From positions 1-60,458 of the forward strand of contig JAMDHS010000113.1 in the NCBI GenBank assembly GCA_029717555.1: a stretch of DNA of 60,458 nt, written 5' to 3'. The stretch's first letter is position 1. Each line of letters opens with the position of its first letter. The notes beneath the pieces were generated by a model. That model was not told the origin of the DNA, made no database searches, and saw only the letters and a program-made list of their open reading frames with translations. Positions 11,340 to 22,833 of this stretch are shown here, in pieces. Both the position numbers and the translations under genes were made by a program. The DNA is from Peribolospora baueri. Taxonomy: Eukaryota > Basidiomycota > Peribolosporomycetes > Peribolosporales > Peribolosporaceae.

Positions 11340-11987
11340 TCACGACTCTTCATCAATCGCCTTCCACACCGCCTCCGCCTTTGCACGCCGAGCCTTGGCC
11401 TCCTCGTGGTTGTGTTGGCGTCGGGCGAGGCGCTGCGTGCATATCAGGTCAGGTCAGGCCAGGTTGTACGCGCGGGCGGGCGGCGATGGCATCGGAGGAA
11501 GGAAGGGCGACGGGTGAGAAAGGGTACGGCGTCTCCCTTTGCGCTCAGCTTGGCCCTCCACGCCTGGTGACATTGAGTTTGGCTGGCCAAGACGAACCCA
11601 CTCACCTCCCTGCGAAGACAAAGGTTCATCTCGTTCTTGATGTCGTTACAGCCCCCGGTGTACCGGTGGAGGAGGCCGGAGCGGTGGCACTCCTGGAGCG
11701 CTTGGATGAGGTCCTTGCAGGCTGAATCCAATCCACCCATCCGGAGGATCAGGGACACGCGGCGAGTTGGTCATCCGCACCGACCTGATGGACCTCCCGC
11801 GCCCTCGATCTCTCGTTCGCGTTCGCTCACCTATCTGCTGTTGCGATGCGAGTGGCTGGAGGAGGACGAGAAACGACGACGCGGAGCGAACGAAGAAGGA
11901 TGAGACTTTGGCTCTCAAGTCCGTCGACCTCCCTCCCTCCCTCCCTTCTCGCTTGGTATGCGCCGTCTTCGTACTCACTGGGTGCAT
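11340..11987 (-). CDS. CMC2: Cmc2-like twin CX9C cytochrome oxidase assembly protein
   Basis: Small intermembrane-space protein needed for cytochrome c oxidase biogenesis. Exons on the minus strand: 11987-11979 (ATG CAC CCA), 11837-11831 (7 nt), 11721-11606 and 11432-11340, giving 74 residues. The core has two CX9C motifs, C-KDLIQALQE-C and C-NDIKNEMNL-C, that would form the disulfide-linked helical hairpin imported by Mia40, then a basic tail ending AVWKAIDEES. Cmc2 proteins characteristically begin MHP, which is supplied here by a 9-nt first exon with a perfect GTGAGT donor, linked by a 7-nt exon; together they give MHPQIACKD. An alternative acceptor three bases later gives MHPIACKD in the same frame. 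Family certainty is high from cysteine spacing; the two 5' micro-exons are my prediction. Confidence 0.85.
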
Positions 11988-12702
11988 TGCGTGCGAGCCG
12001 TCTGTGTCGTCGCCCGATTCTTGCTCCCAACTCGAGTCGTATGCGAAGTCCTCTCCGAAGTCCGTTGGCTTAGACGCCGGCGCGGAGCGATTAGAATGCG
12101 TTCAAGCAGATCCTCCCAGCCAGAAAAATGGGCGTCTATTTCCACGGCTTGTCGCCGCAGCACGAGCCGGTGTGCGTGGAGCCGTCGTCGTCGTCGTCGC
12201 CGCACTCATATTCGCTCACTCGATCCCATTCACACTCCCTTCTTCCCCTTCCCTTCCCGCCCCCTCGCCCCTCGCCTTCCTCCTCCCCATCCTCGTTCTC
12301 TCCCTCGCCCTCCTTTCACCCACTCCTCCCGCCTGTCTTTGCGCTCAGGCCAGGCACTAAATCGACAGCTGGTCGCGACAGCATTGGTGACCGGGCGGGG
12401 TAAGGCGGGCGACGTCGTGACGTATTCTCAGCGTCTTCGTCGAGTCCCTCCTTTCCGTCACCGCCTCAGAAAGTTGCGACGCTCGGCATTTTTTTTCTAT
12501 CGCCTGTCCCTCTCATCCCCCGCTCGGCGCAGGTGCTCGTGGCCGGACCGAGCCGATCGATCGAAACGCGAGGATCCTATCAGGAACAGTACCGCGCGAC
12601 CTTCCCAGGTGGCCCTGACTTACTGCCGCCCAACGTCACCACCACCCGCCGCATCCTTCCCCTTTCTTTCTTTCCCTCTCCTTCCGTCCCGTCACACGAG
12701 GT
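11988..12702. promoter_or_regulatory. Shared divergent promoter region, CMC2 / UBC2-like
   Basis: 715 nt separate the two divergent start codons. The right part is C/T-rich (about 12220-12340 and 12640-12700), as is common in basidiomycete promoters and leaders. No TATA box stands out and I see no gene. Confidence 0.45.
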
Positions 12703-15700
12703 ATGGGTATCGACTACTTGTCCGCCGCCTCACCATCCGCGACCGAAACGCTGTTCTTCCCCGGCAACGGCAACGGCGGCGGCCCCGCCGGTGGCACCCC
12801 TCCGGGCAGCATTTTGGGGTGGGACGAGGATGGCGTGCATGCTTGGATGTCTGGATTGGGCTATCCACAGTATGAGGCCATGTTCAAAGGTGGGTGTGAA
12901 TGAAGGATACGTGGAACCGTCGGTCTGTGGGCAGAGAGGAAGGGAAAATGCTCATGAGGAAGGCCAGGCAGGAGTGGACGTTTGGAAGGGCAGTGCGGGC
13001 GGACGGCGACGGAGCATGTGGGCAGGAAAGAGCTTGGAGCACGGAAAGATGATTTGTTGAAAGTCTGGCCCCGGCCCTTCGTTCTTACGTCCATTCCTTT
13101 GCTCCCACATCCATGCCTTTACACCCCATATCTCTGTACCCCATGTGCCGTCCGTCGCGTTTTCAGAAAACGGCATCACCGGCGAGCTCCTTGTGCACCT
13201 CGACCACGATGCACTCAAAGACCTCGGCGTGCACTCAGTCGGACAGCGCCTGGCGATCCTCAAGGCGGTATACCACGTCAAGATCGCCCACGGCGTGCCC
13301 GTCGAGCAGGACCATTGGGCCCCTCCCTCGGAGGACTTGATGTCCGACTCCATATCCCTCCCGGACGGCAGCCTTTCCGGATCCATGAGTCAACTCTTGT
13401 CGGATCGGGACGAACGGATACGGATGCTCGAGGGCGAGGTGCTCAGGCTCAACGAGTTCCTGGGCCGGTTCACGGTCGAGTTTAAAGACGTTTGTAGGCA
13501 TATCGGTTTCAAGGTAAGTTGAGACGTCCCTTTCCCCCCCTCCCCTGAATATGTCGTTGTGATCCCCGTCTTTCTTCGACCTCCTCATCACTTTCACCGT
13601 TGCCTTTCGCCCCTTCAGACACCATCCCTCGACTACAATCCGTTTTCCAAAGTCTCCGCATCGTCCTCTGACCCTACGTCCCTCTACCCGACCGCGTCTG
13701 GCGGCTCGAGATTTGCGCCAGGCGAGCGAGGAGCCAACGCTGTGGCTGCGACCATCGCAAAGGCTCAGGGCGAGGCGAGGCGAGCCAAGGATGCCTCTTC
13801 CGGCAACGTCAGCCCCACGACACCCAGTCCAACTCGAACGACGGCTCCTCTCGACTCCGCGAGGGAGGGTGTGGGAATGGCAGCCCTGTCTGCCGGCCCG
13901 CCGGTCACCGTATCGGCCGCACCGAGCCCGGTGACCAGTATGTCTGCCCACGGAGCCACAGGACCAGGTATGGGCGTGGGCGGGAGCATGACGAGTCAAG
14001 CCGGTCCGTTATCCGCCGCGTCAGAGAAGCAATCAACACCCAGCTCTTACTCCAACTACCCCGAAGCGCCCTCCACCGCGCCCCCCAATACTGCCTCCAC
14101 CGCGCCCCCCGCCAGCGAAGCCTCCGTCGGTGCCAGTCCGCTCCCCACCCCATCCACGTCCCTCGCCGTCGCTCCCTCCTCCTTCCGCTCCGCCTCTTCT
14201 TCCTCCTCTTCCCACCCCAGACGAGATGCATCCGGCTCGACGGCTGATAGCTTGTACAAGTCCTTCCGAGTCACCCTCGATGACCCCTGCTACAAGGTGT
14301 TGCCGGCAGCGTTGAAGAAGTACAAGATCAACGATGACTGGCGGCAGTATGCTCTGTTCATTTGCTTTGGCAACACGGGTGAGTCGGTGGCGGCGGGCAG
14401 GTGACGTGTGTCACGGGCAGACGTGGGTCGTTCGTGAAGCTCATCGTCCATTTTGTTTTGTTTCACCGCTCATAGAACGCTGTCTCAGCTACGAAGATAA
14501 GCCACTGCTTATTTTCCAAAAGCTCAAGGAGCAGAAGCAAAATCCCGTTTTCATGGTGAGCTCTTCTGGTCCCTTACCCCCGGACCGCCTTTGGCGGATG
14601 CACGTCGTGTTTGCTCATCCTGTCGTCTTTGACATCGTCGGCTTCGCTCGTCTGCAGCTACGACATATCAGAGACGTCAAGTCCCCGATCGCCATCGCAA
14701 ATGCGAAGGCCGCCGCACGCAAGGCGCCGAACAAGAGCACCCCGGCTGCGACACGTTCAAAGACGGCTGGAGGGTTGACGCCGGCGACGGCCACGACGGA
14801 TGGGCCTTTTACGCCGAGCACTGCCGCCATATCTGCTACAGGGTCGGCGTCGGGGTCGGCGGCGGGGGCTGGGACAGGAAAGTCCGGAGAAGAGGGTGCT
14901 GGCGGCGCGGAGACTCAACGAGGAAATGGTGAGGGAGCGTCGTCGAGGCCGCCGGAGCAACATCGGATGGAAGGCCCGACGACATATGCGATCAGCATTT
15001 ACCCCTATGTGTCGGAGCGGGACGACGAATTTGATGTGAGCGTCGGCGACACGTTCATCGTCCTGTCCAAGGCCAAGGGATGGTGGGTCGTCCAGCGCGA
15101 TCCAGGGGGTGCGGGCGAAGGAGATCCGGATGAGGAGGAAGGTCACCAGAACGGCTGGGTGCCGGCCGGTTGTTTGCTCGAGACGAGCACGCCGCTCGCC
15201 CTATTGGCTGCCGAGACGGATGGAGAATCGGGAGGTGCCGCGAACGGCGGGGCTAAATTGCCGATAGAGATTACGGCCAAGACGCCGATCCCGCCAAGCT
15301 ACATCACCAGCACCAGCACGCCTGGAGTGCTACTCATGGACTATGTATCGCCCGACGACGGCCTGGACCTCAAGAAGGACGACCGGTTACGGGTGTTCAA
15401 GAGGTACAATCATTGGAGTTATGTGAGTGGTTCCCTTTCTCATCTTCTCTCTCTCTGCGTCGCCGTAAACCTTGGTGGCGAAGGCACTGAACGCTCGCCG
15501 TTTCCGACTGGCTACCCGCACCTGACACAGGCGGTAATAGAGACGGACGGCTACCCACGCGGCTGGGTGCCCTCCTGGTTCATCGGCAAGGTGCATTCGT
15601 CCAATTCCTCTTCGTCCGCCTCATCGCAATCCCAGTCGCAGTCCTCATCCGCTACCAAAACGCCGCAGTATCAGTCAGCTTCCTCTTCAGTCCTTCTCGA

Positions 15701-15887
15701 CCACTCGTCTTCCACTCCTCCCTCTTCTTCCACCACCGCCGCTTCATCTACCGCTCCGCCTCCTTCGTCCAATAACACTCTTTCCTCTGCAGCCAACGCC
15801 GGCGCTGGTATCGAACCTTCCAGTCCTGCCACGCCGGTCACTCCGTCAGCGGCGACGCAGCCAGGGGCAGGACCAACAGATGGCTGA
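12703..15887 (+). CDS. UBC2: Ste50/Ubc2-type MAPK adaptor (SAM-RA-SH3-SH3)
   Basis: Scaffold linking Ras/Cdc42 signals to the MAPKKK of the mating and filamentation cascade. Six exons, 12703-12889, 13167-13513, 13619-14378, 14476-14555, 14658-15422 and 15531-15887, give 831 residues. Order: SAM domain at about 40-103 (HAWMSGLGYPQYEAMF through DLGVHSVGQRLAILK), which in this family binds the Ste11-type kinase SAM; a short coiled coil at about 135-172; a Ser/Pro-rich linker; a Ras-association domain at about 385-470 (YKSFRVTLDDPCYKVLPAAL); SH3-1 at about 568-635 (ISIYPYVSERDDEFDVSVGD, later WVPAGCLLE); SH3-2 at about 681-735 (VLLMDYVSPDDGLDLKK, later GWVPSWFIGK); a Ser-rich tail. Ascomycete Ste50 lacks SH3 domains, whereas Ustilago Ubc2 has them. 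All exon phases agree. Confidence 0.9.
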
Positions 15888-17168
15888 GCTGCGCTCATAC
15901 GGCCGGGTCGGCCCACCGGTTTCAACATGGCTGTCTTTCTTTGCTCCCCCTCTAGTCTCTCCTTTCCTCTCTCACCCTCGCTTTCTCGCTCCTGCATAGG
16001 CTCATCTTTCCACCCCACCTATTCCTACTCTCTCACCCCGGTGCCTACTGCTGCCGCTGTTTGCTCTCCCTCTGGTCTCTCCCATCTCTTCCTGTCCTGA
16101 GTCATCCATCCACCCGCTCCTTTCTTTTCGTTCTTGCCTCCCTCCCTCCCCTCTTTTGCACTTCTCGTCTTTCTTCTTTCATTGATGTCCTCTTGCGCGC
16201 GGGCCCTCGCCCAGGTTTTTCTTGGCGAGCATGGCCCCTCCCTCCGTTTCGTCCCTCTCGCCGTTCGGTCCGTCTGCTTCGAACGACGGCAATCCATCCA
16301 TCCATCCATCCATTCACTCGACCCCGTTGCGAGCGCTTCTTGCAGAGCGGATGGCTGTACAACCACAGCCTCGGCGCGAGCCCGGCCGACGAGGGCGACA
16401 AAAGGCGAAACTGCGCGAGGAGTACGGGCGGAGGATGTCATGTTTGGTTTGGTTGGTGGAGGCGGGTGCGGTGTCGCATGGCGTCCACGTGGCGCGAACA
16501 GCACCGACCACCACGATCAACGTCGACGACGTTCGTTGATTTTATCCTGTCTGACGCCTAGACTTCTTCTCTCCGAGCCACGTCGACAGACGCTGTGTAC
16601 GACCCGATGCCGAGCTCTCTTTGAGCGATCTCGCCTCTCCCGCTGGGTCGGGCAAGACAGACCAGCGCGCTCTGACCCCGTCTTGTCTCTTCTGGTCACG
16701 CACGGCGTTGCCGGCGGCCGCAAGGGATGCGGTGGCTGGACACGAGTTATGAGGATCGACGGACACGAGTTATGAGCATCGACCGCGAGCGCAGACGAAA
16801 TGAGCCGACGCAGAGGGGACTTGGATATGGTCTTCTTCTTCTTCTTCTTCTTCTCAAGGCATCTCATCCTCTCTTCCCTCATCCAGTCTTCCATCCACCA
16901 TGCCGTGACCCGACCTCGGGACGATCCTTTCCGTGCACACGCTCACTGCTTTCCCTTTCTCAACACCTCCGCTACGGCTTCCCCCACGCTCACTCCTGCT
17001 AGACTGCTACACTGTTGCGGCGTGACGGCGCGAAGCCCATCTTGTTCATATTCCGCCGTACACGCCTCTTCCTCTTCGTCCTTCCAAACCGCGACCTCCT
17101 TCTCTCCGTCTTCCCACAACGCTCTCACCGCCCCGCCCTCCACCACCTCGCCGAGACGGGCCGGAAAG
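15888..17168. other. Intergenic region, 1.3 kb
   Basis: 3' region of the adaptor gene and presumed 5' region of the next gene. It includes a CATC repeat near 16289-16312 and a TTC repeat near 16831-16850. Short open frames occur on both strands with no domain. The true start of the following gene could lie inside this stretch. Confidence 0.4.
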
Positions 17169-20100
17169 ATGCGCTACCTCCCCACAACTCTCCCTCCCCC
17201 CGTCCGACCGGACCGCATTCACGCTGCCCGACGGCGCCGCCGCCAATGTCGCTTTGGACACAAGGTCTTCAAGCTCGGTTGCTCCGGCTGCGCCAAGGTT
17301 CCAGTCGGGAAGGAGATCGCCGTGCTCCTTTACGTGGGCGAGGAGGGAGGCGCGAAATACGACACTATCTCCGACCATGACGAGGCGAAAGAAAGGCGCT
17401 TGAGACGAAGCTTGGTGCAACTTCAAAAGCTGGGCGAGACGACCGGTCTGCTCGACCCCGTCGTCGTTAGGGCCGTTGCCCCCAATTGTACGTGCCCCGC
17501 TCTCGCTCGCGAGACAGGTGCTCCTCGGCGGACGCGCTGACTCGTGCCGTTCAACTGCATACGTCACACCAGCCTTCGCCCTCGACCCTCGCCTCCGACT
17601 ACCCCTGGTCAAGGCCATCTCGCGCCTCTCCTCTCGGAGCGCAATCACTTTGCCAGTCTGCCCGAGCTCTCTCTTGCCGCCCTCTTCGAGCCTACGAAGC
17701 TCGCGCACCCCTTTTTCTCCACCTTCTTCCAGTTCCGTCAGGTCTCCCGGCCTTGGAGATGCGGAGGAGGTCGGTCGAGACGGATCCGCCGGCCGAGTCG
17801 GACAAGTCTCGCGACCTTCGCCTTCCATCTCGATAGTCGGAAGGGCAGGCTCGCGACGGAGTTTCCTCATTTTGCAGAACAAGAGCAAGGCAGGAGGAGC
17901 GGTGCTCGGCGGCCTGATACCTGATGAAGTCGTGCTCATAAACAGAAAGGCGGTCGCGACGCGGAGAAAGTCTCTGGGGCCACAGAGAACATTTGGCGGG
18001 GGTAGAGGACCAACAGAGAAGGTAATAACTGCACGACCGAATTTGGAGCTCGCATACATGCACATTCACGGGTCGACTGATGGGATGCATTAATGCTTTT
18101 CGTGCTCCCTATGATACTACAGGAAAGTGCTCAGTCTTCACGGCCCCATTCGCCAACCGCCAGAACATGCGTGCAGGTTGTCGGAGATTCGCCGTCAGGC
18201 GAGGACCAGGATGATCCTAGCGCGGGCGACATTCTCTGGTCGGTCGCGTCAGATGCGCCAGACCCTTCCGATCTCTTCCTGCTTTCCAACGTCCAATCGA
18301 CCTGTAGCGACCGTAGCGATCTCCACAGTCCATCTGCCTTCGGACATGGCTCTCGCTCTGGCCCTGCAGGTCAGCTTGCAGGCGAAAGCCTACGTACGAA
18401 TAAGCCGCTGCCGGAACTACCTGCCTCCACCCCGCCTAGTTGGCTCGAACCTTTTCCTTCGCGGCCAGTGTTGGACGACCCTTGTCGACCTGTCACGCCG
18501 ACTCCTCAAGGAGTCCGTAGCACCAGTGACAAGCCGGCGCGCCCGTCCAAGTCCCCTTTGCGGCCTCAGGCTCGACAGACGCCTCGAGATGCGCCACCGA
18601 TGATAGCTGTATCCGTTGACGATACTACTAGTGGCCCGGAGGATGTCAAATTGGAGGCCGACAGCAGTGTCTCCATTTTGCCTGCTATGGGCGGCGCAAC
18701 TCGTCGGCGCTCTAACACGCTCTCGATCTTTGCCCCTCGATCAGGAGCCGAAGAAGGACGCCGACTACGACCACGGTTCGGGACCGTTCGGGCTCACTCG
18801 TTTTCCCTCCAAGCGCTGAGACGGCCGAGCAACTTTCTTGATTCCCTGCCATCGCCGGCACGTCTGGCGTCTGCGCCCGTATCAGAGCGGGGAACTGTGC
18901 TGATGGCGGACCGGGGAAGCGAAGGAGATGAGCTTGGCACGGCGGTCAGCGAGGCGACGAGGGCCATTATCAGGAAGGATGAGGGGGCAAGGACGGCCAT
19001 GATGAAACTCCTCGCTTCCATCTCGCTCTCTGTCGATCAAGAATCCGAAGGTGAAGATGAAGTCGGAGACGGAGATGGCCATTCCGACGTAAACGAGGGC
19101 CAAATCATATCCGCTGAGTTGCAGGACGAGCTTGATGACGATACCACGACGGGTGCTGGCGTGGACGCGTCGGCCAAAGCGGTCACGTCTGAGCGGCTAT
19201 CCGTGCATGCGTCGGAAATCGCTGTTGGTAGTGAGTCGTTCACGTGTACCAACTTGCTCTTCCCTGACGGCGCAACGGCGAAGATGATACACGAGCTCAA
19301 GACAGTTCCACAGCCCACAACTGAGCCCTTCCTTTCGTTTCCTTCTCGTCCCAGTCATCAGACGAAATCCCATTCCGAACGGACTCCGCTCCTCTCCGCC
19401 ACTACCAGTTCTCCGCTCGCCGTCGAAGAAAAAGAACGAGAGCACGACTCCGGGTGGCTTAGATTCACCGATCCTTCAGTGTCCGGCCCCACGGGTCGAA
19501 GAACGCCGGATTGGAAGAGAACAGCGCAAGGACAAAGTACATCGCGCGACCCACAATGTCGATGCCACCGTCGGCGCCAACTCGGACAGGCGATGGGCCG
19601 TTCTCGGGCGGAGAACGACTCCCAAAGGTCTCTCGAAGGAAGGGAGCAACGACAAGGTTGCGAAGGGCTGGAGGCTCCTATTCTCCTCCCCACCCGTCGC
19701 TCGTAGCGAGATTACGGCCGTCTGGCCTCCATCTGGGCCTTCTAGACATGGGCAAGCAGCGGAAAGTACGCGGCCTTCGGCAATGCGCGAGCGCCCGGTG
19801 GGTGCCGACATCTCAGAAGACGCCCAGCTCCAGGCCAGTGCCGGCGGTGTGGTTTCTAGCAAACGTCTGCTAAGGCGTTCGAAAAGCGGTCCAAGTTCGA
19901 GTGCCAACCGAACGCTCCAGCCGTCCGCAGGCATCGAAGGTTCGAATCGTCGGCGACGCTCATTTCGAGCCGACAGGATGGACTCGTCAAAGGATGACCC
20001 TGTCAGCCCGAACAGGCTCGATAGCAAAAGCTCCCTATCGCCAATGCTGTCCTCGTCCACACAAACGCAACAATCCGATCCCGTCCCGAGCTCGTCGTCA

Positions 20101-22011
20101 GTCCTGCCGGATACGAGGATGAACAGCTTGCCTTCGCGAGGCGTCTTGTCCCTGACGAAGAGGCGTCAGAGCCGAAAAGGAGGGGGAGAGGGAGGCAAGA
20201 GAGGAACGGCGAGCCCTCCACCGCCGCTCGACCTTCGAGCGGCTGCCAGATATGGGAAAGGGACACTGCTCGGTTCGAGGACCGTGGGCGCGGCGCTGGC
20301 GTCAGCTCTCGCGCCGTCATACGCTCCGGCCCTACCTAGTGCCCACTCGATCCTCGACACAGCCGAAGGGCCCGAAGGAAGGAGAAGCGGCGGAGATCGT
20401 AGGACCTCTCCCTGTCGGGCTGCCCAGACAGATAACCAGATTGTTGGAGAGGTCGCAGGGTTGGACGGCTCTTCGGAGGAGGATGTAGGACTCGTCAGCA
20501 GATTTTCCTCTGGATCCGCTACAGACACGACCGTCTCCAGGCCTGCGTCGGCATCAGGGTCGGCAGCAGGCTCAGGGTTAAGCTCAATCCCAGCGCGGTC
20601 AGGTCCTTTGTCTCCTCGAAGGCTTGCCTCGACGACGTCGTCGTCGTCCTCGAGCAACCACGACAACTCCTCATGGCGTCCTTCTCTCCGCTCCCTGCGG
20701 CCATTCGTCGCCACTGGGAGCGCACCAGCGCCTCCGCCAAGTCTTCCTCTGCCACACCTGCCTCCGGTAGCTCATTTGCCGGAAAGGGCCCCCCTGGTTT
20801 GGGATGAATCTGACCCATTTGCGGCCGCTTCTCCCTACTACTCAAAACCGATCAAGCTCGGTTCATCGTCTTCGCCGCACCTTAGCCGGGTTCGAGGTCA
20901 AAAACATGACGTGGAAGAGGGGCCGCTATCGCCCAAATCTAGTGCTTTCCCTTGTCTTATACCCGCGACCCCTTGGTCGGCAACGGATATGATTCGTCGG
21001 CAGATGGACGCCGGGCCGGAAGGAGTAGCCGACACTGTGGACTCGAGTCCTGACACAGTGGCGACGAACTTGGCGCCTGGGACGCCTCCTCCCTTCGCTC
21101 CAACACTAGGTCCGCTGTCAAGTCAGGCGCTGCTCAGACCAACGACTCAAGTCCAATCGTGCTCACCGTCGTTCAGCAGTGCGGAGCACATCGCCTCTGG
21201 GTGGGCTGAAGGATTGAAGAGCAGTCTGGAAGACTTTGGCTCGTTTACGCGATGCGAGGGCGGCAAGGACGCCGGCGCGAGCGGAGAATATGAAACCCAG
21301 GGGGAGGGGTTTCTCGAGCTGTCTCTTTATGGAGGTGGAACGGACTACAAGGGCAAGGGCAAGGGTAAGGGCAAGGAAGTAGATGGAGACGTATGCTCGC
21401 TCTTCCAGTCGCCGTCGTCCCGGCCCCGGTCGATATCACCCTCCGGCGACCGGATGCTCGAGGCAGTTCCTCGTCCAGCACGTTCGTCGCATCGCTCTAC
21501 CGTACCTTTTTCCCCACCCGCACCACCCATCTCCGACCCAGAGCCAGATGGACTACCTACTCCAGACACACCGCTCCGATTGTATCTCGAGCTGCTCGAA
21601 GCGACAGAATGCTCGTACGAGGAGGCGGAGAAGATGGAAAGGGAGTTTGCAAGGGAGTTGGAGAGGATGGAGAGGGCGCGGAGGAAGGGCGCTAGGAGGC
21701 GGTCAGGGCCCAGGACCAAGGCCAACGTTCACCCAAGTCAGGGCCGTGGTCCCAATGGTGGGACTTGGGAAGCGAGCTGGGAGCGATGACGCACTAACTG
21801 GACCTATCTTGCAGGACAAGTCACGGGCACAAGAAGTCTGCTTGATTTGCAGGCTGCAGCGGCAGAAAAGAAACCAAGTCCTTCCCCTCTCGTCTTCTCC
21901 CTCCCGTGGTGGGGCCGGTGGCAGGACCCGGAACGGAGAGCTCATATCCTGCGTCCATCACAGATCACGTTGTTACCGTACATTGTTAGCTATTGTACCT
22001 CGGTCGTCTAA
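17169..22011 (+). CDS. Large Ser-rich hypothetical protein, 5' exons tentative
   Basis: No family recognised. One self-consistent model: 17169-17487, 17614-17741, 17878-18021, 18123-19478, 19525-21757 and 21815-22011, about 1,458 residues. Well supported are the 18022-18122 intron (AAG|GTAATA to TACAG), the long open frames of the two big exons, and the last intron, which has a clear branch site (ACTAAC at 21792-21797) and a CTTGCAG acceptor; the final exon encodes a Trp-rich end (SLPWWGRWQ). The 46-nt intron at 19479-19524 is inferred only because the frame must change there; its donor GTGTCC is weak. The first three exons are the least certain. The protein is disordered and Ser/Pro-rich, has a basic N-terminus, a (KG)n run and a Glu-rich helix near the end (YEEAEKMEREFARELERMER), and no membrane segment. 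A possible alternative is two separate genes. Confidence 0.55.
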
Positions 22012-22833
22012 GTTTACCCGTGTCACTGTATCCTATCCTATCCCCACAACCTTGACCCATCCGTCTCTTCCGGTTCTATCACGTTCCCTTCTTCCCTCCT
22101 CGGCTTCTTTTCCTTTCTTTGCAGCGAACGTGCGCAGTTGCAATGCGACCTCGTATGTTGACGCGCATGTGCACACTCGTTCCTTATTATCGGTCCGAGC
22201 GGCCCGCGTCGAGGAAGAGAAGAAGGCTTGCCGATTAGCGCCCATTGCTCTGAGGAAGCTTCTCTCCCGCTCCTCCTCCTCCCCGTTCTCTCATTGTCTC
22301 TCACAGAAACAGTCAAGAATGCAATGCGGACAAGAGTCTGCCGAGAGGGTGAGTATATAAGGGAGACAGACCCGATGAGCATAACATGGACATGGCCCGG
22401 CCCTTCTTCCTCACGTGTGCTGACGTTGCCCATGGCCTCTGCTCTGGCCGGCTATGCCGGTCACCTGTAACTTAGCTACGTCCTGCGCCGAGCTCCACTT
22501 CCGCCTCCCTTGGGCAACTACGCAGCTGACCACTATTTGCCGAGCTTGCCTCCGCCTTCTGTCGACGGCGTCTGTCTTCGCTCTGCCGGAGGGAGAAACT
22601 GCTGGCTCGGACGGAAGCTTGCCAGAACGCGGACGGAGGCTTCGTGCGCCGACACCATCGTCCATCCGACGATCGTTGTCTCACCGCCTCGTTCCTAGCA
22701 TTTAAGACGACCTAAATGGTCGGTCCATCGGTCCTGCTCCCTTTCACCACTCTCTCTCCTTCCCTTCTCCCCCCTCCCTCTTCCTGCTCTATCCCTTTTC
22801 CTCCACCCTCCCCACGTCCCCACCGCCTCCACC
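22012..22833. promoter_or_regulatory. Intergenic region with a TATA-like element before the lipase
   Basis: GAGTATATAAGG near 22350-22361 is about 475 nt before the lipase ATG, and a pyrimidine-rich leader runs from about 22735 to the ATG. No coding region is supported. Confidence 0.4.

Noticed and set aside
17046-18065. 339-residue open frame on the minus strand
   Set aside because: It overlaps plus-strand exons with better codon use, contains low-complexity Gly/Arg and has no matching splice context; judged an antisense shadow.
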